A stretch of 7,610 nucleotides of DNA from Clostridia bacterium. GTDB lineage: Bacteria; Bacillota_A; Clostridia; Christensenellales; Borkfalkiaceae. Position 1 is the stretch's first letter. The number at the start of each line of letters is the position of its first letter. Below, one piece after another: positions 1 through 5,948 of the stretch. The translations under genes were made by a program, and so were the position numbers. The stretch lies in NCBI GenBank assembly GCA_017399665.1, contig JAFQBR010000077.1, positions 1 to 7,610 of the forward strand, given 5' to 3'. The notes under the pieces were generated by a model. That model worked only from the letters and a program-made list of their open reading frames with translations. It ran no database searches and was not told the DNA's origin.

Positions 1-22
1 GCTTCATCTTAAATGACGAGAC

Positions 23-50
23 TTATCATAAAAATAAATATATATATAAT
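23..50 (+). promoter_or_regulatory. Candidate promoter of the TetR-type regulator
   Basis: A TTATCA hexamer (23-28, 4 of 6 to the -35 consensus) lies 16 bases before a perfect TATAAT (45-50), itself within an alternating TA tract. The start codon follows 16 bases later, so the leader would be very short. The -10 is good and the -35 is weak. The AT-rich setting makes chance matches common. Confidence 0.4.
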
Positions 51-66
51 ATGGTAAGAGGTAATT

Positions 67-618
67 ATGCAACGTTCCCAAAACTCTAAAATTGCAATAG
101 CCAACGCCTTTAAGGCTTTGCTTGATAAAAAAAGATTTTCAGATATTACAGTTTGTCTTATCTGTGAACAGGCAAATATTTCAAGAAAGATATTTTATAA
201 GCATTTTAAAGATAAATTTGATCTTGTTTATTTTATTTTTAAGGAAGACTTTAAAAAAGATTACTACCCCGAAGAAACGAATTTTTCAAAGCTTTTTAGC
301 TGTGTAATCCAATATTTTTACGATAATAAAAAACTTTATAAAAAACTTTTTTCAGTAACAGCACAAAACTCTTTTTCAGAAACCTTCCATTCTTTGCTTT
401 ATCAAGGTCTTTATACCGATAGATATTTGCTTTGTTTTGATAATGATGATGAACGCGATTTTGCCGTCAACTTTTTTACGGACGCACTTACTATTTCCAT
501 TCGCGGATGGATCACTAAAGATACACCCGAAACGGCAGAGGAGTATCTATTAAAAATAAAAAAGATGTTTATACCTGTGGTTAATAGCAATATTATTGAA
601 CAAAATGTCCCCAAATAG
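67..618 (+). CDS. TetR/AcrR-family transcriptional regulator
   Basis: The 183-residue product has TetR-family length and layout. An N-terminal three-helix DNA-binding domain (about residues 5-55) contains a helix-turn-helix around ITVCLICEQANISRKIFYKHF, followed by KFDLVYFIF, the usual junction into helix 4. The remainder is an all-helical ligand and dimer domain. Its segments KLYKKLFSVTAQNSF and FFTDALTISIRGWI resemble the C-terminal domains of DhaS-like and other Firmicute TetR proteins. Members bind palindromic operators as dimers and usually repress until a small ligand binds. The ligand cannot be read from sequence. The ATG is supported by AAGAGG (56-61) five bases upstream. The gene is followed by its own terminator (648-675), so it is probably monocistronic. 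Its target could be an upstream gene outside the window, itself, or another locus. Family assignment is firm and the target is unknown. Confidence 0.88.
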   Translation: MQRSQNSKIAIANAFKALLDKKRFSDITVCLICEQANISRKIFYKHFKDKFDLVYFIFKEDFKKDYYPEETNFSKLFSCVIQYFYDNKKLYKKLFSVTAQNSFSETFHSLLYQGLYTDRYLLCFDNDDERDFAVNFFTDALTISIRGWITKDTPETAEEYLLKIKKMFIPVVNSNIIEQNVPK

Positions 619-636
619 GTCGATTAACGGCACTTT
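614..636 (+). repeat. GTCGATTA intergenic motif, copy 1
   Basis: This is one of three intergenic copies of a short degenerate motif, summarised as ATARGTCGATTANCSGCA and often followed by a T-rich end. This copy overlaps the TAG stop codon of the TetR gene (616-618) and ends 11 bases before a terminator. All three copies lie on the same strand. The function is unknown. No transposase or target duplication is visible. Confidence 0.5.
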
Positions 637-647
637 CAACCTTTTTT

Positions 648-675
648 AGAGCGATTAAATTTTTCGCTCTTTTTT
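648..675 (+). terminator. Rho-independent terminator of the TetR gene
   Basis: A perfect 7-bp stem pairs AGAGCGA (648-654) with TCGCTCT (664-670) across a 9-base AT-rich loop, followed by a run of T to 675. It begins 30 bases after the TetR stop codon and separates this gene from the radical SAM gene on the same strand. Confidence 0.85.
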
Positions 676-702
676 ATTCTTATTGACTTGTTTTTATAAT
701 AT

Positions 703-1641
703 ATGAGAGGAAAATATAAACCTAAACAAATAAAAAGATTTTATTCTTTTTCAGATTATTTAATAAATACCTTTGGAAAAAAAGTATATAAAATTTCTTT
801 AAGCGCTGGCTTTTCTTGCCCTAATCGCGACGGAAAAATTTCAACGAGGGGGTGCATTTTTTGTAGCGAAGGAGGTAGCGGAGATTTTTCTTGCAATATT
901 TTACAAGGTATAGACGATGCCATTGAAAATGCAAAGCTAAAGGTTAAGAATAAAACAAACGAAGATAGTTTTATTGCCTATTTTCAAAGTTTTTCAAACA
1001 CTTACGCGCCACTAGATAAGCTTAAAGAAATTTATACACCGATTATGAAGCGTAAGGATATTGTAGCGCTAGCTATTGCTACTAGGCCTGACTGTTTACA
1101 AGATGAGATTATTGATTTTCTTTGTGAACTTAACAAAATTAAACCAATTATTATTGAGCTTGGTCTACAAACCATACACGAAAGCACGGCTGAGCTAATT
1201 AACCGTGGATATTCTCTACCCGTTTTTGAAGAAGCTATTTTAAAATTAAAAAAGGCTAATTTACATACAGTCGTTCACCTTATAATAGGGTTACCGGGCG
1301 AAAATCAAGAGATGATTTTTCAAACGGCAGATTACATAGCAAAAAGCAATGTTGACGGAATTAAGTTACACCTTCTTCACGTATTAAAAAACACAAAACT
1401 TGAACAAATGTATCAAGAGGGGCAATTTAAAACCTTAGAGAAACAAGAATATATAGAAATAATCGCAAATATCATTGAACGTATGCCACAAAAAATGGTA
1501 ATTCATAGATTAACCGGGGACGCCCCCAAAAAACTTTTGGTTTCACCACAATGGTCGGCAAACAAAAAAGACGTTCTTAACAGCATTACTAAGTATTTTA
1601 ATGAAAAAGATATTTTGCAAGGAAAAAACTACAATAATTAA
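703..1641 (+). CDS. TIGR01212-family radical SAM protein (YtqA/MnmL–YhcC type)
   Basis: The 312-residue product carries the iron-sulfur cysteines of radical SAM enzymes as C39-x11-C51-x2-C54, within the family signature GFSCPNRDG...GCIFCSEGGSGDF. The downstream segments IATRPDC, ELGLQT and HLIIGLPGE (about residues 126-200) match the Elp3-like radical SAM barrel of TIGR01212. In Bacillus subtilis the YtqA member, renamed MnmL, acts in tRNA wobble-uridine modification (cmnm5s2U toward mnm5s2U) and sits beside the methylase mnmM. The E. coli relative YhcC belongs to the same family, so the exact subgroup here is inferred. No mnmM follows here. The ATG at 703 is the only plausible start: an in-frame TAA lies at 697-699, and the family's conserved KRFYSFSDYL begins at residue 11. 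No Shine-Dalgarno sequence precedes it. A terminator abuts the stop codon. Confidence 0.9.
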   Translation: MRGKYKPKQIKRFYSFSDYLINTFGKKVYKISLSAGFSCPNRDGKISTRGCIFCSEGGSGDFSCNILQGIDDAIENAKLKVKNKTNEDSFIAYFQSFSNTYAPLDKLKEIYTPIMKRKDIVALAIATRPDCLQDEIIDFLCELNKIKPIIIELGLQTIHESTAELINRGYSLPVFEEAILKLKKANLHTVVHLIIGLPGENQEMIFQTADYIAKSNVDGIKLHLLHVLKNTKLEQMYQEGQFKTLEKQEYIEIIANIIERMPQKMVIHRLTGDAPKKLLVSPQWSANKKDVLNSITKYFNEKDILQGKNYNN

Positions 1642-1673
1642 AAAAGAGAGTTTGTTTTAAACTCTCTTTTTTT
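1641..1673. terminator. Bidirectional terminator between converging genes
   Basis: A perfect 13-bp stem (1641-1653 with 1659-1671) closes a 5-base GTTTT loop. It starts with an A tract and ends with a T tract, so it can terminate transcription from either side. It begins at the last base of the radical SAM stop codon, and it lies 44 bases beyond the stop of the 721-residue membrane protein on the other strand. Confidence 0.88.
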
Positions 1674-1690
1674 ATTTTTAATTTAAAAAG

Positions 1691-1718
1691 CCCTATATAG
1701 GTCGATTATCGCTACTTT
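1691..1718 (+). repeat. GTCGATTA intergenic motif, copy 2
   Basis: This second copy shares the ATAGGTCGATTA core and then differs from the consensus at two positions. Its left part contains the perfect palindrome CCTATATAGG (1692-1701). Its right end overlaps the stop codon of the membrane-protein gene (1717-1719). It lies between that stop and the shared terminator, so it is transcribed antisense to its motif orientation. Confidence 0.45.
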
Positions 1719-3882
1719 AAGCTATTTCGATAATCTTCATTCCTACTTTATCTAACAACCAAAATGCATCGTCTAAAATCTGGTAATCATAGCTAATTAC
1801 GTCTGCCTTTTCTAAAGGAATGTTATCCCTTTCGCTAACCAGCTTAGCAAACTTAGTAAGTCCTTCAAAATTGGTCAAGTTTCCGTGCCTACGTATCTCG
1901 TAATTCTTACCGTTAGTATGTTTTAAAGCCCCGCCCTTTAAAGCTTTTTCGTTTAAAATTAGGCTTTTGTTTGCAGGAATAAAGCCCTTGCTTATCATAA
2001 ATGAATTCCAACGCAAATGCTCTAATACTGCAAAATTTCTTCTTGTAGACAACGGATAATTACAATCGTATTTTACAATTTGCTTTCCATCAACCCAGCC
2101 CTCAATAAATTTAGGCATATCTCCAAAAGCATATCGCTTCAAAAACTCTTCTTTTGTAAGAGCTTCTCTGCTATCCTCTTTTGAAACACAATCAAGACCA
2201 AGTAAATTTAATTTAGAACGCAGGCTTAAACAGCAATACAAGCTCGACTCTCTTTCAAACTGTGTTTTTGTTAAATACCAATTTTTTTCTGAGTTTTCTT
2301 TTATCTGCTCCCGCTCGATATCACTTATAGGCAAGCTCGAATTATTTTTTACGTGATATTCAAGGTCGTACACTTGATTTCTTAAAAGCGCCATTTTTGT
2401 AAATTTATCGCACACGATATCTTCAATATTAAAAATATCCTTTTCCTGACCTATAAAATGGCAGTTTTCACCAATAAAGTACTCGCCACAGAAATTATAT
2501 TTTGCACTTTTTACAAACACTGTACAGTTAGTTGATTCCCATTCTCTGTTTTTAGAGCATAGTTTTTTAGCCAAATCAATATTTTCAAGATCGCTACCAA
2601 GAGCTACTATTATTAAATTAACTGAATTTTTATCGCAAACAACCTTTTTGATTTGCCTATAAAAATCAGGCTCGTTTATGTCTAACTTATAAAAATGCTC
2701 TTCCGCCGGTTTATCCGGTAGGGGTAAATAATCTTCCTTGTTAAAATCTTCGCTTTCGATTTCAAATCTATTATAGTTATGATTTAAATTTTTAAAGCCA
2801 CGTTTATCATCTTTATCAAAGATATGGTAATTAACCCTTTTTATAGTTGGATTTTGAGTAGTACCCGTTATAAATTGATTGTTTGCAACTGAGGTTAAAA
2901 ATATTTGTTTATTACAACAACCAAAACCTATAAGTAATACGTTAATGTTTAAATTAGCGTTTACAAGACCACTTTTTTTATCGTAGTGCTCTTGCTTTAA
3001 AAAAGCGGTTATAGGATATTTATCAATAAAATCAATGGCAATTTGCTGATACTTATTTACATAGTGAATTGCCCCTTTTGAGTTTTTAACTATATCTAAA
3101 TAAATTTCTTCAAAGTTAGGATTTCCAAAAACAAAAATTCTTAACTGCTTTATTAAGTCAGTTTTTTCGCCCAACCTTTTAATTTCCTCGCTAAACAAAT
3201 TACAAAGCTGAATATTACCTTCGTCCGTCGGGGTGTTTATAACAACGGTTACAACACCGTTTTTAATTCCTCTAACAACTCTAAAAACAAGCCTTTTATA
3301 ATGCGACGGAATTTGATAATATATCTTTTGCATATAAAAATCATTGCATTGTTTTGTGCTAAAATCACCGATAATCAACTTATAGCGCGACTTTTCGGAA
3401 CGATAGATACTTACGTTCTCTTCCTTTTCGCCAAAAATAAAAAGTTTTTCTTTATGAGTTAAGCCAACCGCCATTCTATGAATAGATAAACTTAAGTACT
3501 GACCTATTAAAGAAAGCGCAAACATTACAGCATTAACGGCAATAAAGGTAAAAATAAAATTAATTGCTATTTTATATAACAAACTTTGTTGCATTAAAGG
3601 AATAAGCTCTTCGTATTCATACTTTAAAACTGCAAAGTTAACGACCTTATTAAATGCGACAAAAACACTTTCAGTAAGACCGCCTCCTGCATATATTAAC
3701 CCTATATAGCAAAGAGGAAAACTCATAATATAAAGTAAAATAAACCTACCCTTTTTAAAATCGCGCACAAACTTAATTCTTGCAGGTCTTGGCGCAAAAA
3801 ACACTTCGATTAAAACAAATATGAAGTAAGCGCACAAAATCACCAAGCAACAAAGAGTTGCGACGTCATACCAATGTACCAT
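1717..3882 (-). CDS. Three-TM membrane protein with Rossmann-like modules and RyR-like C-terminus
   Basis: This 721-residue protein has three N-terminal hydrophobic helices (about 5-30, 46-68 and 103-130) and then a long soluble part, probably cytoplasmic. Residues 146-260 (LFIFGEKEEN, then VVTVVINTPTDEGN and RIFVFGNPNFEE) look like one nucleotide-binding-type alpha/beta fold. Residues 313-460 start with a glycine motif NVLLIGFGCCN, similar to TrkA-N/Rossmann beta-alpha-beta units, and include VNLIIVALGSD. Near the end, AVLEHLRWNSFMISKGF (618-634) and RRHGNLTNFEGL (664-675) resemble the EHxRW and H-x-x-L-x-x-F/W-x-x-L pattern of bacterial RyR domains, which are thought to bind small ligands. 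It is the second gene of an operon with the pseudophosphatase, 13 bases apart, with a ribosome site overlapping the upstream stop. I infer membrane-associated ligand sensing. Transport of K+ is unlikely because no channel or TrkH-type permease is present. The specific function is unknown. Confidence 0.72.
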   Translation of the reverse strand: MVHWYDVATLCCLVILCAYFIFVLIEVFFAPRPARIKFVRDFKKGRFILLYIMSFPLCYIGLIYAGGGLTESVFVAFNKVVNFAVLKYEYEELIPLMQQSLLYKIAINFIFTFIAVNAVMFALSLIGQYLSLSIHRMAVGLTHKEKLFIFGEKEENVSIYRSEKSRYKLIIGDFSTKQCNDFYMQKIYYQIPSHYKRLVFRVVRGIKNGVVTVVINTPTDEGNIQLCNLFSEEIKRLGEKTDLIKQLRIFVFGNPNFEEIYLDIVKNSKGAIHYVNKYQQIAIDFIDKYPITAFLKQEHYDKKSGLVNANLNINVLLIGFGCCNKQIFLTSVANNQFITGTTQNPTIKRVNYHIFDKDDKRGFKNLNHNYNRFEIESEDFNKEDYLPLPDKPAEEHFYKLDINEPDFYRQIKKVVCDKNSVNLIIVALGSDLENIDLAKKLCSKNREWESTNCTVFVKSAKYNFCGEYFIGENCHFIGQEKDIFNIEDIVCDKFTKMALLRNQVYDLEYHVKNNSSLPISDIEREQIKENSEKNWYLTKTQFERESSLYCCLSLRSKLNLLGLDCVSKEDSREALTKEEFLKRYAFGDMPKFIEGWVDGKQIVKYDCNYPLSTRRNFAVLEHLRWNSFMISKGFIPANKSLILNEKALKGGALKHTNGKNYEIRRHGNLTNFEGLTKFAKLVSERDNIPLEKADVISYDYQILDDAFWLLDKVGMKIIEIA

Positions 3883-3892
3883 AATTCACTTA

Positions 3893-3898
3893 CTCCTA
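3893..3898 (-). promoter_or_regulatory. Ribosome binding site overlapping the upstream stop codon
   Basis: On the minus strand TAGGAG contains the TAG stop of the pseudophosphatase gene and lies 10 bases before the ATG of the membrane-protein gene. Ribosomes finishing the first gene therefore uncover the start site of the second. This suggests translational coupling and matched production of the two proteins. Confidence 0.75.
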
Positions 3899-5737
3899 AT
3901 TAAGCAACTCAAATAATTTTTTATAATTTTTTTCGTATTCGGCATAAATTTTTAAACGCATTTTGTGATTTTCTTTGGCTTTTTTTAGTGCATTGAATTC
4001 ATTAATAGTTTTTAAATCACAAAAATCAATTATATCCTCGCCGTATTCGGCATATATTTCTTTTGCCATGAACGAGCATTCTTTAAGATAATAATCTTTA
4101 ATGTAAGAATTTACGGTTACTTGCAAATATTCCAAAAAAGCAAGGCGATGCTTTTCACCAAAAATCTTATCTAAACAATATGAAAATTGCCTTCTTTTAT
4201 TTTCAGGAACTTGCAAAACGGCATCTCTATAAATAAAGTTTTCACCGTTAAAATCCATATTTTGCCTATTTTTTATAAGCAAATAAACTTTAATCATCTT
4301 CTCTTTTTCGCTATCGTCATAGTGAAACTCTTCACCTTTAAAATAGGGTTCTTCAATAATATCAAGTGAAGAAAAATTTACTCCTGTTTGCCAATTTGCT
4401 TTTATTAAAGAAATTAATTCTATTGATGCGTTCTTTTTTTGATTTATAATATCTTCCTTTTTAAGGCGATAAAAACGTTTAACAGTTTCGCTTATTTCTT
4501 CGCCATAACGCAAATAATAATCATGACCGCTAGCATCGTTTGCCTTGATATATCTTTCAGCATCAAAAATTAACGGCTGATATTTATTTTTCAGCATTTC
4601 ATCAACTACCAGCGCCCGTATTTTACTATTCATTAACAAGTCGGTACAAGAAGAAAGTGCCCGTATAAGTCGATTTTCAGCATTTTCGGCTTCCAAAATA
4701 TAGTCTTTTTCAAATATTCCAGGAAGAACTGAAAGAATGTTCTTTTCTATGTAATCACGGCGCAAATCAGCCAAATCTTTTAGCTGTGCATAATCTGAAA
4801 ATCCATGACAAAGTAGTGCCATACTATTTGATAAATAGTGATTTGCTATCGTTAAAAATATTTCCTCCAATCCCCTTACCGTTTTTTCAAGATCAATATT
4901 TTTCTTAATTGTTTCTAAAAATAAATATTCAAAATCTAACGGAGAAGCAAACACAGGACAATTCAAACAACCGCTGCTTGCACAAATAGCCGTAAACGGA
5001 TGAATAACGTCATTCAAATATGCTCCGCTTAATTCAAACTCATCCGCAATAAAATCACTATCTTTTGCTATTTGCATAAGTCCTTCTTTATTCCAAATAA
5101 ATCCGCGTGAGTTACCGTAGTTTAAATAGACTAGGTCAGACGCCTCATTTTTCTCATTAGCAATAATTATGCAAACCTGAGAAAGTAAATTCTGCTCATC
5201 ACTAAATATGCTTTCCCCATTAATTTTAAAATTTTCTTTAATGAGCAAGCATTTTTCTTGAACCCTTTTAGAAAGATTTTTAGCATAATCGCTAACTATT
5301 ATAGACTTTTGAGCCGAGTTCTCCACACTTTCTATTTGCTTAAAAAGCCTTTCCGGTGAAAATTGGTCATCGTATTTTATAAAGTAAGCGCAAAAAATTG
5401 CAGTAAATCTACAAGCGTAATAATTAACGCCTTTAACGCAACCTTCGTTACGTTCTTGAGGTTGTAAACTTAAATCGCTAAAATTTTCTTTTACGTAATC
5501 AAAAAAAACTTCTTCCGGTTGGGTTTTAAAAGCCACTTCACTTAACTGCTGGCAAAAGAGCTCTACCGTGCAACTATCAGGAATTAATATAGGCTTTTCA
5601 ACCACCTCAGTTTTTTCTGTTTGATTGGTAACGATAAGTAATTGATTGTCAGAATAAGGATACGCTTCTGAGCCAATATAAACTTTATTGCCAAAAGTTG
5701 ATATTTTTGACTGACGGCGTAACATGCTAGCTTTCAT
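3896..5737 (-). CDS. Degenerate PP2C-fold protein (probable pseudophosphatase) with long C-terminal extension
   Basis: The product is 613 residues from the chosen ATG. Residues about 18-320 follow the PP2C serine/threonine phosphatase pattern. LVYLNYGNSRGFIW (202-215) matches the GDSRxYL strand, and GLMQIAKDSDF (219-229) matches the following LTxDHS segment. AICASSGCLNC...SPLDFEYLFLETI (250-277) matches the SDG block of Firmicute PP2C proteins, and SNSMALLCHGFSDYAQLK (303-320) matches the last metal motif. The metal-binding aspartates look replaced: NED is SDN (29-31), DGxGG is NQTEK (38-42), SDG is SSG (254-256), and the final DD/DN is SN. The protein is therefore probably non-catalytic and acts by binding. 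Residues 321-613 are helical, highly charged and unrecognised. No signal or membrane segment is visible, so it is probably cytoplasmic. An AAGGAGGA site precedes this ATG. A longer reading from 5839 would start upstream of the promoter. Confidence 0.75.
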   Translation of the reverse strand: MKASMLRRQSKISTFGNKVYIGSEAYPYSDNQLLIVTNQTEKTEVVEKPILIPDSCTVELFCQQLSEVAFKTQPEEVFFDYVKENFSDLSLQPQERNEGCVKGVNYYACRFTAIFCAYFIKYDDQFSPERLFKQIESVENSAQKSIIVSDYAKNLSKRVQEKCLLIKENFKINGESIFSDEQNLLSQVCIIIANEKNEASDLVYLNYGNSRGFIWNKEGLMQIAKDSDFIADEFELSGAYLNDVIHPFTAICASSGCLNCPVFASPLDFEYLFLETIKKNIDLEKTVRGLEEIFLTIANHYLSNSMALLCHGFSDYAQLKDLADLRRDYIEKNILSVLPGIFEKDYILEAENAENRLIRALSSCTDLLMNSKIRALVVDEMLKNKYQPLIFDAERYIKANDASGHDYYLRYGEEISETVKRFYRLKKEDIINQKKNASIELISLIKANWQTGVNFSSLDIIEEPYFKGEEFHYDDSEKEKMIKVYLLIKNRQNMDFNGENFIYRDAVLQVPENKRRQFSYCLDKIFGEKHRLAFLEYLQVTVNSYIKDYYLKECSFMAKEIYAEYGEDIIDFCDLKTINEFNALKKAKENHKMRLKIYAEYEKNYKKLFELLN

Positions 5738-5747
5738 AGCAAACTTA

Positions 5748-5755
5748 TCCTCCTT
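5748..5755 (-). promoter_or_regulatory. Shine-Dalgarno site fixing the pseudophosphatase start
   Basis: AAGGAGGA on the minus strand is nearly a full anti-16S match and lies about 10-11 bases before the ATG at 5737. The in-frame ATG at 5839 has no such site and lies outside the predicted transcript. The next ATG, four codons on, is too far from the site. Confidence 0.88.
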
Positions 5756-5773
5756 GCTGTAAATAATATTTTT

Positions 5774-5802
5774 ATTATAGCACTTAAAAACTTTAATGTC
5801 AA
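5774..5802 (-). promoter_or_regulatory. Consensus housekeeping promoter of the two-gene operon
   Basis: On the minus strand a perfect TTGACA (5802-5797) is separated by exactly 17 bases from a perfect TATAAT (5779-5774). The expected transcript start is near 5767, giving a leader of about 30 bases ahead of the ATG at 5737. Such a promoter predicts strong constitutive transcription unless a repressor intervenes. Confidence 0.9.
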
Positions 5803-5841
5803 TATTAAATAAGTAATTAACACAATTAATAGGGTGCAAGC

Positions 5842-5863
5842 TTTTGCTAAATAAATAGCAAAA
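5842..5863. repeat. Perfect 8-bp inverted repeat upstream of the operon promoter
   Basis: TTTTGCTA (5842-5849) and TAGCAAAA (5856-5863) form a perfect dyad around six bases, about 40 bases upstream of the -35 of the operon promoter. No T tract follows on either strand, so it is not a good terminator. A regulator binding site is possible. Chance is also possible in such AT-rich DNA. Confidence 0.4.
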
Positions 5864-5870
5864 TAACAGC

Positions 5871-5894
5871 CTATAAGTCGATTAACCGCATATT
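5871..5894 (+). repeat. GTCGATTA intergenic motif, copy 3
   Basis: The segment CTATAAGTCGATTAACCGCA fits the 18-base consensus seen in copy 1. It shares with copy 2 the preceding AGCC. It lies between the operon promoter and the lipoprotein terminator, six bases from the latter. Confidence 0.5.
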
Positions 5895-5899
5895 ATAAC

Positions 5900-5933
5900 A
5901 AAAATAGCGGAGGCAGCAACCTCCGCTATTTTT
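5900..5933 (-). terminator. Strong terminator downstream of the lipoprotein gene
   Basis: A perfect 14-bp stem (5900-5913 with 5920-5933) has a GC-rich GCGGAGG half next to a 6-base loop and an A/T tract on the outer end. Read on the minus strand it gives a hairpin ending in five T, 15 bases beyond the lipoprotein stop. It isolates that gene from the operon promoter downstream. It could also terminate plus-strand transcription. Confidence 0.9.
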
Positions 5934-5948
5934 ATTTATTAGTTAATG

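Noticed and set aside
36..52. Alternating TA tract as a microsatellite-type repeat
   Set aside because: It is very short and overlaps the likely -10 element. It is expected in DNA this rich in A and T.
411..614. Minus-strand open frame inside the TetR gene
   Set aside because: It is fully overlapped by a TetR-family gene with conserved motifs, so it is a frame shadow.
683..700. TTGACT and TATAAT as a promoter for the radical SAM gene
   Set aside because: The hexamers are only 6 bases apart, far from the 16-18 needed, and the start would fall past the ATG.
1717..3882. Classification as a TrkA potassium-uptake or channel protein
   Set aside because: Only the glycine motif resembles TrkA-N. 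There is no pore or selectivity filter, no TrkH partner, and the other domains do not fit.
4187..4369. Short plus-strand open frame inside the pseudophosphatase gene
   Set aside because: It is antisense to a well-supported coding region, with no ribosome site or recognisable product.
5738..5839. In-frame 34-codon N-terminal extension of the pseudophosphatase (ATG at 5839)
   Set aside because: It would start upstream of the perfect promoter at 5774-5802, has no ribosome site, and encodes a sequence unlike the start of PP2C proteins. The ATG at 5737 has AAGGAGGA.
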